This document shows positions 7,948 to 16,496 of a stretch of 64,000 bases of DNA, in pieces. The notes under the pieces are model-generated. The model saw only the letters and a program-made list of their open reading frames with translations, made no database searches and had not been told where the DNA came from. A program made the position numbers and the translations under genes. Within the stretch, counting starts at the first letter, position 1; each line of letters begins with the position of its first letter. Location: assembly GCA_035307385.1 (NCBI GenBank), contig DATGID010000102.1:173342-237341 (forward strand), in the 5' to 3' direction. The stretch comes from DATBHW01 sp035307385. GTDB taxonomy: Bacteria > Chloroflexota > Ktedonobacteria > Ktedonobacterales > DATBGS01.

Positions 7948-9264
7948 TCACGGCTTGATCGGCCTGCCGGTGACGGACTTGTGCCGCTGCAACAACAGAA
8001 AGCCGCTGACGAGCAGCGCCACGCCGGTAATCGCCAGCGCTGCCCAGAAGCCCCAGGTGACACCGTATGCCGTGCCTTTCAATTGCTGACCTGCGGCCTG
8101 AAAGACCTGCTCATCGTAGGTTTGCAACGATTGCACTTCCAGCAGGAAAAACGCCTCCAGCGTCAGCGCCACCAGACAGATGGTGCAGGCAAGAATCGCC
8201 GCCATGCGCCGCCAGAGAAGTGCCCGGCCCAGCATCCAGGCAACGGCAACCAGCCCCAGCGCGGCCAGGGCGATCAGCCACAAAGAGAGGAAGATGCTGA
8301 CGTGCGGCGTGACGCAGGAGGTACACGAGCCGCCCGCAAAAAAAGGCGTCTGGAGGCCATTGACAGCCGTGCTCCAGCCGGAAAGCGTCTGGGGGATGAC
8401 GGTTACCTGCTTTCCTATGATCTGATAGCCACCCCTGGTGCCAGCCGTGGGGTCAGGCATGGAGAACCAGGGCAGGAAAAAGGCCACCACCAATGCTATC
8501 CCCGCCAGCAGCATCACCTGACCGGCCAGACCCAGGTTTCTCCAGAAGAGGCCCATATCAAAGCCTTGCCCAAGTGACGCGGAAAAGCGGTCGTAGAGGC
8601 TGGCTCCGATGGCACCCAGCGTTGCCGCGAGCGTGAGCCAGAAGCCCACTGCCGGGCCGGTGGAAAAGTCAAAGACGGCCAGGCGGCCCGAACGCAGCGC
8701 CAGGCTATTCAGCAGCACGGCCAGGCTGCTCTTTGTTTGGGGCAGCGCTTGTGAGGCGCTGATGGCATAGCCCACTTCGACGATTAGCAGCAGCAGGCCA
8801 AGGACGAGGATGAAGGTGCGCGTGCGGTCGGCGTGTACCCTGCTCAGCGCCAGCAGCAGCGGCAGCACCACCAGCAGCACCCCTGCCAGGAAGATCAGCC
8901 AGAGCAGGAGGAAAGAAAAGCCTTCGTGGACCGTTGTGCCGGATGGACCAGTGCTCGTCAGGACAAACGTGCCATTAGCGACAGAGAACCCCGTGGGTGA
9001 AGCGGCATAGTGGCTGACGAAGTGCGGGTCTTTGGTGATGGGAGGCTTGCACACGGCATCATTGCAAACCAGCGTGGAGGTAAACCACGGCAGCCAGAAC
9101 GAGCCGCAGATGAGCAGGCCAGCAATGACCCAGAGCAGCCCTGGAACCCCAAGGTTCTTGAAGAAAGAGTTGGAACCGGGGCGCGCTCTGGCGGCTTGCT
9201 GCGGGGCTGGCTGCGGTCTGCCCGGAGCGGGGGCAGCAGGTGATGGAACTTGAATGTTAGACAT
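7948..9264 (-). CDS. Polytopic membrane protein built of two homologous halves
   Basis: 438 residues with a Pro/Ala-rich cytoplasmic N-terminus (about 1-33) and eight or so transmembrane helices. The two halves align: 'FFKNLGVPGLLWVIAG' followed by 'FWLPWF' near residue 35-60, and 'FWRNLGLAGQVMLLAG' followed by 'FFLPWF' near 230-255. Each 'LPWF' segment is followed by an exposed loop and then three helices. The first exposed loop has two Cys ('CNDAVC'), as does the second ('CTSC'). No transporter or enzyme motif was recognised. Function unknown. Confidence 0.7.
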   Translation of the reverse strand: MSNIQVPSPAAPAPGRPQPAPQQAARARPGSNSFFKNLGVPGLLWVIAGLLICGSFWLPWFTSTLVCNDAVCKPPITKDPHFVSHYAASPTGFSVANGTFVLTSTGPSGTTVHEGFSFLLLWLIFLAGVLLVVLPLLLALSRVHADRTRTFILVLGLLLLIVEVGYAISASQALPQTKSSLAVLLNSLALRSGRLAVFDFSTGPAVGFWLTLAATLGAIGASLYDRFSASLGQGFDMGLFWRNLGLAGQVMLLAGIALVVAFFLPWFSMPDPTAGTRGGYQIIGKQVTVIPQTLSGWSTAVNGLQTPFFAGGSCTSCVTPHVSIFLSLWLIALAALGLVAVAWMLGRALLWRRMAAILACTICLVALTLEAFFLLEVQSLQTYDEQVFQAAGQQLKGTAYGVTWGFWAALAITGVALLVSGFLLLQRHKSVTGRPIKP

Positions 9265-9350
9265 CGTTTGAGCTTCCTTTCACAACAGAAGTGAAAAGTG
9301 CACAGGGACAAAGCGCGATGACTTTCTGCGTATGCTTTGAGTACCGACTG

Positions 9351-10805
9351 CTAGGATGCGCGAGCACTTGCCTGGGGAGGGCGACGAAAGGCCGCGTGCT
9401 GCCGCAGTTCACTGCGATATTTGGTGACGGTACGCCGCGCAACCTTGATGCCCTGCGCGGCGAGCAATTCTGTCAGGCGTCGATCACTGAGCGGCTGGTC
9501 TGCCTGGTCCAGAAGCTCCTGAAGGGCTGCCTTGACCGGCAAGTTCGCTGTAAAGAAGGTTGCGAAGGGGACGACCTCGTTGTTGGGCAGCAGGACATAT
9601 TTGTCGAGCGTTGCCCGGCTGACAGTTGAAGGGTGAACCCCCAGCGCAGTCGCCAGTTCGGCGCGCGTCAGGGGCGTAAGGGCGCTGGCGCCTTGCTCAA
9701 GGAAGGCTTCTTGCCGCTCGATGAGGCCCCAGGCAATCTTCTCCAAGGTTTGCCAGCGCTGGCGCAGGCTGGAGAGGAAGAAGCGGGCGCGGGTCATCGC
9801 CTGATATATCTGCACATGCTCTTCGGCTGCCCCCGCCTGCTGTTTGCGCAACTGCCGGTATGCCTCACCGTAGGCCGGGGCAACCCGGATAGAAAAGCGC
9901 TGCTGTTCGACTACTTCCACCTCATAGCGCGGCATTTCCCCATCGGGGCGGCGTCGAATGATGACATCGGGAGCAATTGGCCTGAGTTCCTCAGCATCCC
10001 GGCTGGTGCGGCCCTCCAGATAGCTCAGGGCTGGAAACGGGGTGAGACGCTGCTGGATAAAGGCGTGCGCCTCCTCGACTTCGCGGCGTGTGAGGCCAAG
10101 CTGGTGAGCAATCTGCATATAATTGCCACGGCTGAGGGCGTTGAGAAAGCGCTCAACGATGGCCCGCGCCACCGGCTGAGGCTGGCCCTCGGCTTCGAGG
10201 GCGTGCAGTTGCAGCAGCAAGCATTCACGCACATCACGCGCGCCGATGCCCGGCGGGTCGAGTGTTTGAAGCTGCGCCAGCACGCGCTCGACTTGCGCCA
10301 GCGAAACGCCCAGTTCCAGGGCGGCTGCGGCCAGGCTGCTGCGCAGGTAGCCGTGCTCATCCAGGCTGCCCACCAGATATTCGATAATGGGCGTGTCCTC
10401 AGTGGGCAGTTCCGCCTGAAGGGTGCGCGTCAGCACGTCGTGCAGCGAAACAGGCGACTGGGCGTAGAGCGGCGCGTCAAAGGCGGGCGCGCTGCTTTCC
10501 GGCGCAGAGATCGATTCAGGCCACGAGTCCATATCATCAGCAGTGCCCAGGTGCTCTGATTTGGCTGCCGGAGCCAGGCCGCAATAGCGGCACTCTGGGC
10601 AGTAGCCGTCTTGAAACACCCGCCCGCAGATGAGGCAATGCGCGTGCTCCTCTACTTCCAGGGCCGGGTTTTCTGTAGCCTCTTGCTGGATGAGTGATGC
10701 CAGGTCACTGGAAGAGAGGGCGAGGATCTGCGTTGCCATGACCAGCCATTGTGTTGGCTGCTGCTCTTGCGAGACACTCGCCAACTGTTCCAAATGAAAC
10801 GGCAT
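9351..10805 (-). CDS. rpoN: RNA polymerase sigma-54 factor with an inserted zinc ribbon
   Basis: 484 residues. Region I is seen at ~19-52 ('LASLIQQEATENPALEVEE'). The core-binding domain follows ('IIEYLVGSLDEHGYL', 'LDPPGIGARDVRECLLLQL'), then the DNA-binding part with 'GVHPSTVSRA' and the RpoN box 'ARRTVTKYR' at ~456-464. Directives come from -24/-12 promoters with an enhancer-binding ATPase, none of which is in this window. Directly after region I is a Cys cluster C57-x2-C60-x8-C69-x2-C72-x2-C75, resembling a zinc ribbon, in place of the usual acidic region II start. Otherwise family length and order are normal. Confidence 0.93.
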   Translation of the reverse strand: MPFHLEQLASVSQEQQPTQWLVMATQILALSSSDLASLIQQEATENPALEVEEHAHCLICGRVFQDGYCPECRYCGLAPAAKSEHLGTADDMDSWPESISAPESSAPAFDAPLYAQSPVSLHDVLTRTLQAELPTEDTPIIEYLVGSLDEHGYLRSSLAAAALELGVSLAQVERVLAQLQTLDPPGIGARDVRECLLLQLHALEAEGQPQPVARAIVERFLNALSRGNYMQIAHQLGLTRREVEEAHAFIQQRLTPFPALSYLEGRTSRDAEELRPIAPDVIIRRRPDGEMPRYEVEVVEQQRFSIRVAPAYGEAYRQLRKQQAGAAEEHVQIYQAMTRARFFLSSLRQRWQTLEKIAWGLIERQEAFLEQGASALTPLTRAELATALGVHPSTVSRATLDKYVLLPNNEVVPFATFFTANLPVKAALQELLDQADQPLSDRRLTELLAAQGIKVARRTVTKYRSELRQHAAFRRPPQASARAS

Positions 10806-10984
10806 GAGCGAAACCCCTTTCCCTGGAAGTGTACATTTCTCCTGCTTCAGAGCGCACCAGAATTACGCATTCATTCTCATCGGTATGGGTGGGTGGTCAC
10901 CCATTTATAGTCAGTATACCCGCTAGCAGCGTTTTTTTCAAGAGGTGAATCCCGGCGACCTGCGCGTCCCAGGAGGGATAAACG

Positions 10985-11013
10985 TTGACAATCGTGGGAA
11001 GAGGTGGTATAGT
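10985..11013 (+). promoter_or_regulatory. Sigma-70 promoter for the tRNA pair
   Basis: TTGACA (10985-10990), 17-bp spacer, TATAGT (11008-11013), ending 10 bp before the first tRNA. Confidence 0.8.
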
Positions 11014-11023
11014 GTTTCTGCCA

Positions 11024-11097
11024 GGGCAGTTAGCTCAGTTGGTTAGAGCGCCACGTTGACATCGTGGAGGTCACAAGTTCGAATCTTGTACTGCCCA
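11024..11097 (+). tRNA. tRNA-Val (GAC)
   Basis: Full cloverleaf: 7-bp acceptor stem (gggcagt / actgccc), D-loop 'agctcagttggttagagc', anticodon stem ccacg/cgtgg around loop ttgacat (anticodon GAC at 11058-11060), and T-arm 'acaagttcgaatcttgt'. The CCA end is not fully encoded. Confidence 0.93.
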
Positions 11098-11135
11098 CCC
11101 AGAGTACCGCCGCACCCAGCGGCGTTTTGGGCTAG

Positions 11136-11208
11136 CGGGGTGTAGCGCAGTTGGTAGCGCGCCTGGTTTGGGACCAGGAGGTCCCCGGTTCGAGTCCGGG
11201 CACCCCGA
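11136..11208 (+). tRNA. tRNA-Pro (TGG)
   Basis: Cloverleaf with acceptor cggggtg/caccccg, anticodon stem cctgg/ccagg around loop tttgggA (anticodon TGG), and T-arm 'cccggttcgagtccggg'. It is 38 bp after tRNA-Val and probably shares its promoter. Confidence 0.93.
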
Positions 11209-11316
11209 CTACATTACCAGTTTGGTAATTTACACGAAGGTTCGAACAGCAGAGTTTCATATCCCTCCACTTGATTTTCTTCCCCTCCATTTAAGCATCC
11301 CGATACTTGTTCGAGT

Positions 11317-12357
11317 TCAAGGCTCTCGCTTCACGTTCTTCCCAGAGACGACCGCCTGCAATTGTTCTTCAGTCACTTTTGCCGCCCGCAGATCAGCCTC
11401 GTCGAGAACCGCCCCGGTGAGGGTAGCTCCGCTGAGGTCAGCTCCCTGCAAATTCGCGCCATACAAAACAGCCTCGCCGAGCGTAGCCCCGCTGAGATCA
11501 GCCCCCTGCAAATTCGCATAACTGAGATTCGCCTTGGTGAGATCAACTCCCTGCAATTGCGCCCCGCCCAGATCAGCGCCAACAAGATCGGCTCCTCGCA
11601 GCCTGGCTTGAGTGAGAAGAGCCTGCGACAGGTTTGCTCTGAGGACTGGATAGAGGCGAGCACCTACTTGCACTCGGGGCGCATCACGCCCTGCTTTTTC
11701 CATCGCCATGCGAGATTCGCTCAGATCAGCGCCAGTGAGATTGGCTCCACGGAGGTTGACTCCTCTCAGGTCAGTGTTTGTGAGGCTCGCTTGGGTCAGA
11801 TTGGCACCAGAGAGGTCAGCACGATACAACGTCGCCTCGCTCAGATGCGCTTCCCTCAGGTTGGCTTCCCTGAAGTTCACGCGACTCAAATTCGCCTGTT
11901 CTAAGTGAATCTGGGGCAGTTCAAGCTTCTGGAGGTCTGCCCCGACCAGGCCGGCGCTTCCTCGCAAGGCGTCGCCGATAAACGTCGCAGGCAGGCCGTT
12001 GTGACTGAAAAACTGCACCATGCTGACCTGCTGCTCGCCACGTAAGGTTTTCAATACCTGGCCCAGTCGTTGCCGTGCCAACTGTGAAATCTCTGGCTTG
12101 TCGGCGAGGAGCGTGAGGAAGTAGGTTTGAAAGACCATCTCCTGAAGCATCGTCACCCATTGCTTCCCGGTCTGCTCCTGCGTGTACTCCTGCCAGGCAG
12201 TGATACTCAGACTGACCAACAAGGCGAAGATGAGGGCGATCCAGAGCAGTTGCGAGGTTTTTCCTCCGCTGGCAACATTGAGAAGAAAGCCGATGAACGC
12301 CCCAAGTAATCCAGAGAACACAGCCAGTGTCGAGGGATGAGACACGATTCGACTCAT
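11317..12357 (-). CDS. Membrane-anchored pentapeptide-repeat protein
   Basis: 346 residues. Two hydrophobic helices at ~11-30 and ~37-55 anchor it in the membrane. A helical region with a coil follows (about 56-130). From ~140 to 335 there are many A(D/N)LxX pentapeptides ('ANLREAHLSEATLYRADLSG', 'ADLVGADLGGAQLQGVDL'), which fold as a right-handed quadrilateral beta-helix. One break near 225-250 ('RDAPRVQVGARLYPVLR') interrupts the helix. Some family members mimic DNA and protect gyrase, but nothing here shows that role. It is encoded just after the tRNAs, on the other strand. Confidence 0.85.
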   Translation of the reverse strand: MSRIVSHPSTLAVFSGLLGAFIGFLLNVASGGKTSQLLWIALIFALLVSLSITAWQEYTQEQTGKQWVTMLQEMVFQTYFLTLLADKPEISQLARQRLGQVLKTLRGEQQVSMVQFFSHNGLPATFIGDALRGSAGLVGADLQKLELPQIHLEQANLSRVNFREANLREAHLSEATLYRADLSGANLTQASLTNTDLRGVNLRGANLTGADLSESRMAMEKAGRDAPRVQVGARLYPVLRANLSQALLTQARLRGADLVGADLGGAQLQGVDLTKANLSYANLQGADLSGATLGEAVLYGANLQGADLSGATLTGAVLDEADLRAAKVTEEQLQAVVSGKNVKREP

Positions 12358-12466
12358 GCACGATGACTCCTTCCCGACCCCCGAGGTTTTCTCCCAGTAT
12401 ATCCTCTCTCAGTTTGGGAAAAAAGCGCGCTCTCTGGATGAGACTTCCTCGGATACCGCCCTCTTT

Positions 12467-13234
12467 TCACACGCGCTTATTATAGGCCCTCATCGCAAAG
12501 ATGTAGGCCACAACCAGAATGCCGACACACCATGCAATCGCCACCCAGATATCCTGAGACACTGGCTGTCCGGACAGTAACGCACGGATGGTATCCACGA
12601 TCGCTGTCACCGGCTGGTTTTCGGCAAAGACCCTGACGACCAGCGGCATCGATTTGGTTGGCACAAACGCCGAACTGATAAAGGGCAGGAAGATAATCGG
12701 ATACGCAAAGGCGGCTGCGCCGTCTGTCGATTTTGCGGTCAGTCCGGGAATCACCGCAACCCAGGTTAAAGCCAGCGTAAACAACGCGAGGATGCCGACG
12801 ACGGCCAGCCAGGACAGGATGCCTGCCGACGAACGAAAGCCCATCAGCAACGCCACGAGAATGATGATCACCACCGAAATCCCGTTGGATACCAGCGAGG
12901 TCAGGACGTGTCCCCACAGCATGGTGGAAGGGGCAATCGGCATGGAGCGAAAGCGCTCCACGATTCCCCGTTGCACATCGGTAAACAAACGCAAAGCCGT
13001 ATAGGATATCCCGCTCGCAATCGCAATCAGTAAAATCCCAGGTAATATGTAATTCACATAATTCCCTGTCCCGGTTTGAATGGCACCACCGAACACATAC
13101 ACAAACAGCAACATCATCGCAATAGGTGTAATCAGGACCGTGATGATGGTGTCCATACTGCGGAAAATATGGGTCATGGAACGACCAAGCATCACGAAGA
13201 GATCGCTGAAAAAGTGTTTCTGTATCGTTTCCAT
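12467..13234 (-). CDS. ABC-2 type exporter permease (DrrB-like)
   Basis: 255 residues with six transmembrane helices and the ABC-2 family signature region 'RFRSMPIAPSTMLWGHVL' and 'FLPFISSAFVPTKSMP'. It pairs with the ATPase whose stop codon directly precedes this ATG; the Shine-Dalgarno 'aaggagg' lies inside the end of the ATPase gene, indicating translational coupling. The complex probably exports a drug-like or lipid substrate across the membrane. It is the last gene of the padR-pentapeptide-ATPase-permease operon. Confidence 0.9.
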   Translation of the reverse strand: METIQKHFFSDLFVMLGRSMTHIFRSMDTIITVLITPIAMMLLFVYVFGGAIQTGTGNYVNYILPGILLIAIASGISYTALRLFTDVQRGIVERFRSMPIAPSTMLWGHVLTSLVSNGISVVIIILVALLMGFRSSAGILSWLAVVGILALFTLALTWVAVIPGLTAKSTDGAAAFAYPIIFLPFISSAFVPTKSMPLVVRVFAENQPVTAIVDTIRALLSGQPVSQDIWVAIAWCVGILVVAYIFAMRAYNKRV

Positions 13235-13996
13235 TTACTGTTCCTCCTTTTTGCCAATGATGGCAAGAAAGATTTCCTCCAGGGTCGGTTGTTTTTCCAC
13301 ATACTCCACCTGAGCCGCTGGAAACAGCTTTCGAAGCTCCACGAGCGTGCCGCTGGCGATAATCTTTCCCTCATGGAGAATGGCAATGCGATCAGCAAGC
13401 TGTTCCGCCTCGTCCAGGTACTGCGTGGTCAAGAAGACGGTTCTGCCCCCATCAGCAAGCTCTTTCACCACTTTCCACACCTCGATGCGTCCTTCGGGGT
13501 CAAGCCCGGTGGTCGGCTCGTCAAGGAAAATGATCGGCGGCGCTCCCACCAGGCTCATGGCGAGGTCAAGCCTGCGGCGCATCCCGCCTGAATACGTCGA
13601 CACCCGGCGTGTGGCGGCATCGGTTAAACCGAAGCGGGTCAGCAACTCGTCGGCCACCTGGCGCGGCTGTTTGAGGTGTCGGAGCCTGGCGATCATGACC
13701 AGATTTTCTTGCCCGGTCAAAATCTCATCCACGGCAGCAAATTGCCCGGTCAGACTGAGTGATTGCCGCACGTGGTCTGGCCGTGACGCCACATCAAATC
13801 CGTTGACGATGGCCGTTCCGCCATCCTGTTTGAGCAGCGTGGACAGGATTTTGATAATCGTGGTCTTGCCCGCGCCGTTGGAGCCAAGCAGGGCAAAAAT
13901 GCTACCCTGCTCCACGGCGAAATTCACGCCTTGTAAGACCTTGAGGTCCTTGTATGATTTTTGCAGGTCTGCTACCTGAATGGAAAGGGTTTGCAC
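13235..13996 (-). CDS. ABC exporter ATPase (DrrA-like)
   Basis: 253 residues. Walker A 'GSNGAGKTT' (~38-46), signature 'YSGGMRRRLDLAMSL' and Walker B 'IIFLDEPTTGLDP' are all present, as is the DrrA-type late region. The start is GTG at 13996, supported by 'aaggagg' eight bases upstream. It energises the DrrB-like permease encoded next. The gene follows a pentapeptide-repeat gene by 13 bp in the PadR-controlled operon. Confidence 0.93.
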   Translation of the reverse strand: MQTLSIQVADLQKSYKDLKVLQGVNFAVEQGSIFALLGSNGAGKTTIIKILSTLLKQDGGTAIVNGFDVASRPDHVRQSLSLTGQFAAVDEILTGQENLVMIARLRHLKQPRQVADELLTRFGLTDAATRRVSTYSGGMRRRLDLAMSLVGAPPIIFLDEPTTGLDPEGRIEVWKVVKELADGGRTVFLTTQYLDEAEQLADRIAILHEGKIIASGTLVELRKLFPAAQVEYVEKQPTLEEIFLAIIGKKEEQ

Positions 13997-14009
13997 AATC
14001 GTTCCCTCC

Positions 14010-14870
14010 TTACAGAACCGTCACCTTCGATACATCAGCCCCTATGCCTTTGAGCGCGGCATACGTGAGCTTATCCATCAGCGCGCCGTCAAAGTGAATG
14101 GATTGTATGGCACGCTTCTGAGACCAGATACCCACCGGGCGGAAAGACACATTTCTCAGGGTCGCGCCCTGAAACGAAACATCCTTCAGTGACGGCAGGC
14201 CAAACGTGAGGCCGATAAAGGTCTGCCCATCCAGTCGCTGTCCGCTCAGGTCGGAATAGTGGAAGTCCACGCCGAGAAAGGTACAGCCTTCAAAGATGGT
14301 TTTGCGCAGGTCGGTAGTGTTGAATTTGGCATCAGTCAGCTTGACGCCGCTGAACTTTGCTCCGTCCAGCCCCGATGTGCTGAAGTTGGTGCGCATAAGG
14401 ATTGATTCGCGGAAGCTTGCATCCGTAAGGTCACTTGAGGAAAATTTGCAGTCTGTCAGATTTGCGCGGTCAAAATTGGCTTCACGTATGTCACTGCTAT
14501 AAAACAAGCTCCCAGTTAAGTCTGCGCCCGAAAAGTCAGAGCCGCGCAACGCGCTCCCGTAAAACTTTCCTTGATGCGCGATCACGCCCGCAAAGTCGCT
14601 CTGTGGCAAATTGCTTCCAGTAAAGTTGATAGATACCTTCCGCTCCAGCGAGCGAGAGAGATTGGCGACCTCCAGGACGGTTTGCTCAATGTCGCCGATA
14701 CTCCCAATGGTCATGTCAAAGGCGGTTTCATCATCCTTGCCCTCGGCTTTGAGTTCACGGAACCGCTCCTGCAAATCGGAGAGCAGATCAGCCTTTAATT
14801 CGGCGGCACTTTTGACCCCCTCGTAGGGAGCAAAAACGCTGTTGACATAGTTGGTCAATTGGTCGTTCAT
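14010..14870 (-). CDS. HAAS-like / pentapeptide-repeat protein of the ABC operon
   Basis: 286 residues from the ATG at 14870; an in-frame GTG three bases earlier is possible. Residues ~1-65 ('VNSVFAPYEGV', 'LKADLLSDLQERFREL', 'MTIGSIGDIEQTV') resemble the helical HAAS/permease-prefix domain often found beside PadR regulators. Residues ~85-260 are pentapeptide repeats ('GSDFSGADLTGSLFYSSDI'). It sits between padR (15 bp) and the ATPase gene (13 bp), so it probably works with the exporter or its sensing. Biochemical role unknown. Confidence 0.8.
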   Translation of the reverse strand: MNDQLTNYVNSVFAPYEGVKSAAELKADLLSDLQERFRELKAEGKDDETAFDMTIGSIGDIEQTVLEVANLSRSLERKVSINFTGSNLPQSDFAGVIAHQGKFYGSALRGSDFSGADLTGSLFYSSDIREANFDRANLTDCKFSSSDLTDASFRESILMRTNFSTSGLDGAKFSGVKLTDAKFNTTDLRKTIFEGCTFLGVDFHYSDLSGQRLDGQTFIGLTFGLPSLKDVSFQGATLRNVSFRPVGIWSQKRAIQSIHFDGALMDKLTYAALKGIGADVSKVTVL

Positions 14871-14885
14871 CACAACACCTTTCCT

Positions 14886-15215
14886 TTACACGAGGTTATC
14901 CAGCACGCGCTTCGCGTACTCCCAGTTGCTTTTGTTGCGATCGTATGTTGCTTTCCCTTTTTCCGTAATCCGGAAATATTTCCTCCTTCCGCCTTGCGAT
15001 TCATCGCCCCAATACCATTCGATATCCCCGTCCACCTCAAGCCGCCGAACGCTGGAATACATCGTGGCTTCCTTTAGTTCATAGTCACCACCCGAGCGCT
15101 CGGCAATCAGCTTGACAATCTCGTAGCCGTAGCGGTCAGCTTCCGATAAGAGCCGTAAAATCATCGTATCGGTATGTCCGCGCAGCAGGTCGGAGGTAAG
15201 TTTGTTTTCACTCAT
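14886..15215 (-). CDS. PadR-family transcriptional repressor
   Basis: 109 residues with the PadR winged helix: 'GHTDTMILRLLSEADRYGYE' and 'LKEATMYSSVRRLEVDGDIE', wing 'GRRKYFRITEKGKATY', and a short C-terminal helix for dimerisation (PadR-s1 type). It heads the ABC exporter operon and probably represses it. The perfect palindrome inside the consensus promoter just upstream is the likely binding site, so repression would be autogenous and relieved by an exporter substrate, as known for this family. Confidence 0.9.
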   Translation of the reverse strand: MSENKLTSDLLRGHTDTMILRLLSEADRYGYEIVKLIAERSGGDYELKEATMYSSVRRLEVDGDIEWYWGDESQGGRRKYFRITEKGKATYDRNKSNWEYAKRVLDNLV

Positions 15216-15234
15216 CTCATCACCTCGTAGTTGG

Positions 15235-15263
15235 ATTATACATCATAGTACTATGATTGTCAA
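15235..15263 (-). promoter_or_regulatory. Consensus promoter with palindromic operator in the spacer (padR operon)
   Basis: On the minus strand: TTGACA (15263-15258), exactly 17 bp, TATAAT (15240-15235); both hexamers are perfect. The spacer contains the perfect 16-bp palindrome atcatagtactatgat (15242-15257), ideally placed for PadR to block RNA polymerase. Confidence 0.85.
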
Positions 15264-15289
15264 GGTATTATTTCAATTGTAATACCTTG
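15261..15289. repeat. Second palindrome next to the padR promoter
   Basis: Perfect 10-bp arms (caaggtatta at 15261-15270 and its complement at 15280-15289) with a 9-nt AT-rich loop. It lies just upstream of the -35 box, so it may be a second regulatory site. Confidence 0.45.
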
Positions 15290-15486
15290 TTAGATAAACC
15301 AGCTTTCTCTGCCCGTTTTGCCCCTCCCTTGCTCACTGGACAGGCACCTACGGAGAATTACGTAGATACCTCCTTCCTGCCTTTGGAAGCCAGCCCACGA
15401 AATACGGAACCGAACACGACATTTTCCCGATGTGGGCCTCTCTGATGCCAGGTAAATTGTGATCAGTGAAAGGAAAGGAGATACCT

Positions 15487-16389
15487 ATGATCTCTGGTAC
15501 GTGGTGGCGCCAGGCCGCTAACTATGTCGCTGCTGGCATTCGCATCTGCCGCAAAGACATCTCTGGGCTGGTAACCTTGGTCGGACTCTTTATGCTCCCG
15601 CCGCTGGCTGCCGTGGTGGTGGGGAGCCAGCCAGGAACGCTTGCACATTGGATAGCCAATGCCTTGCCCTGGATCACCATCACGCTGGGGAATATCTCCA
15701 TCGTGTTGGCAGTCGAAATCATCGACGCGGGCGATAAGGTTACTCCCTCCGCCATTTTACCCGCAGCGGTTCGCTGGCTACCGCGCTACCTCTGGGCCAA
15801 CGGCATCACGACCGTCCTTTTCTGGGGTCTCTTCACGCCTGCGCAATGGGCGCTTGGGAAGCTCACCGATTCCTGGGGCTGGCCCTCATTTTCGCCGATC
15901 TTGCTCTTAGGTATCCCGATGCTCTTCTGGCACATACGCCTGGTCTTTGCTACGTATGCCGCCATCGTCGATGACCAGCCAGGGGTGCGTTCGGTCATCA
16001 TCAGCTTCGGCATCGCCCATCGGCGTTCGCGCATGGTCGTCGCGGCGTTTGTCGGTTCGGTGGTGGTCGAAGGGCCGGTCATTGGGCCTATCTACCTGCT
16101 GATTCAAGGGATCAGCAACCCGTATGTGGCCGGTGGGTTCACCTGGATGCTCATCATGCTCATGCGCCCGATCTTCATTGCCACGCTGCATGAAATCTAT
16201 GAGGAGTATCGACCCGTGGCAGAGATTGCGCGGAGTCGTCAGCCCACTCAGTTATCCCTTTCCCAACGCCTGATCCGTGAACTCAGCCTCCGACCGGGCC
16301 GCGCCGTGCTGCCAGAAATACCAGAGGGCACTCGCCAGGGGGCTTCGGTCCAGGTTCAGATGCCCGATCTTACCAGCGAGGTCGGTTGA
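15487..16389 (+). CDS. Polytopic membrane protein of unknown function
   Basis: 300 residues from the ATG at 15487, which has 'aaggag' six bases upstream; an earlier in-frame ATG at 15466 lacks this. About six transmembrane helices are predicted by eye ('LVTLVGLFMLPPLAAVVVG', 'WITITLGNISIVLAVEII', and three more up to ~235), then a ~65-residue cytoplasmic tail. The layout resembles membrane domains of the glycerophosphodiesterase-membrane type, a weak match only. It is followed by a lipoprotein gene 107 bp downstream. Confidence 0.65.
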   Translation: MISGTWWRQAANYVAAGIRICRKDISGLVTLVGLFMLPPLAAVVVGSQPGTLAHWIANALPWITITLGNISIVLAVEIIDAGDKVTPSAILPAAVRWLPRYLWANGITTVLFWGLFTPAQWALGKLTDSWGWPSFSPILLLGIPMLFWHIRLVFATYAAIVDDQPGVRSVIISFGIAHRRSRMVVAAFVGSVVVEGPVIGPIYLLIQGISNPYVAGGFTWMLIMLMRPIFIATLHEIYEEYRPVAEIARSRQPTQLSLSQRLIRELSLRPGRAVLPEIPEGTRQGASVQVQMPDLTSEVG

Positions 16390-16496
16390 TACGTGGAGCA
16401 TCAGAGGGGCAAGAAGTGAGCGTGTATGACTCCTGTTTCAAGAACAGTTCGATAGATGCATTCTTGAGATCAAGGAGCAAGCAAAGGAGGCAAGAT

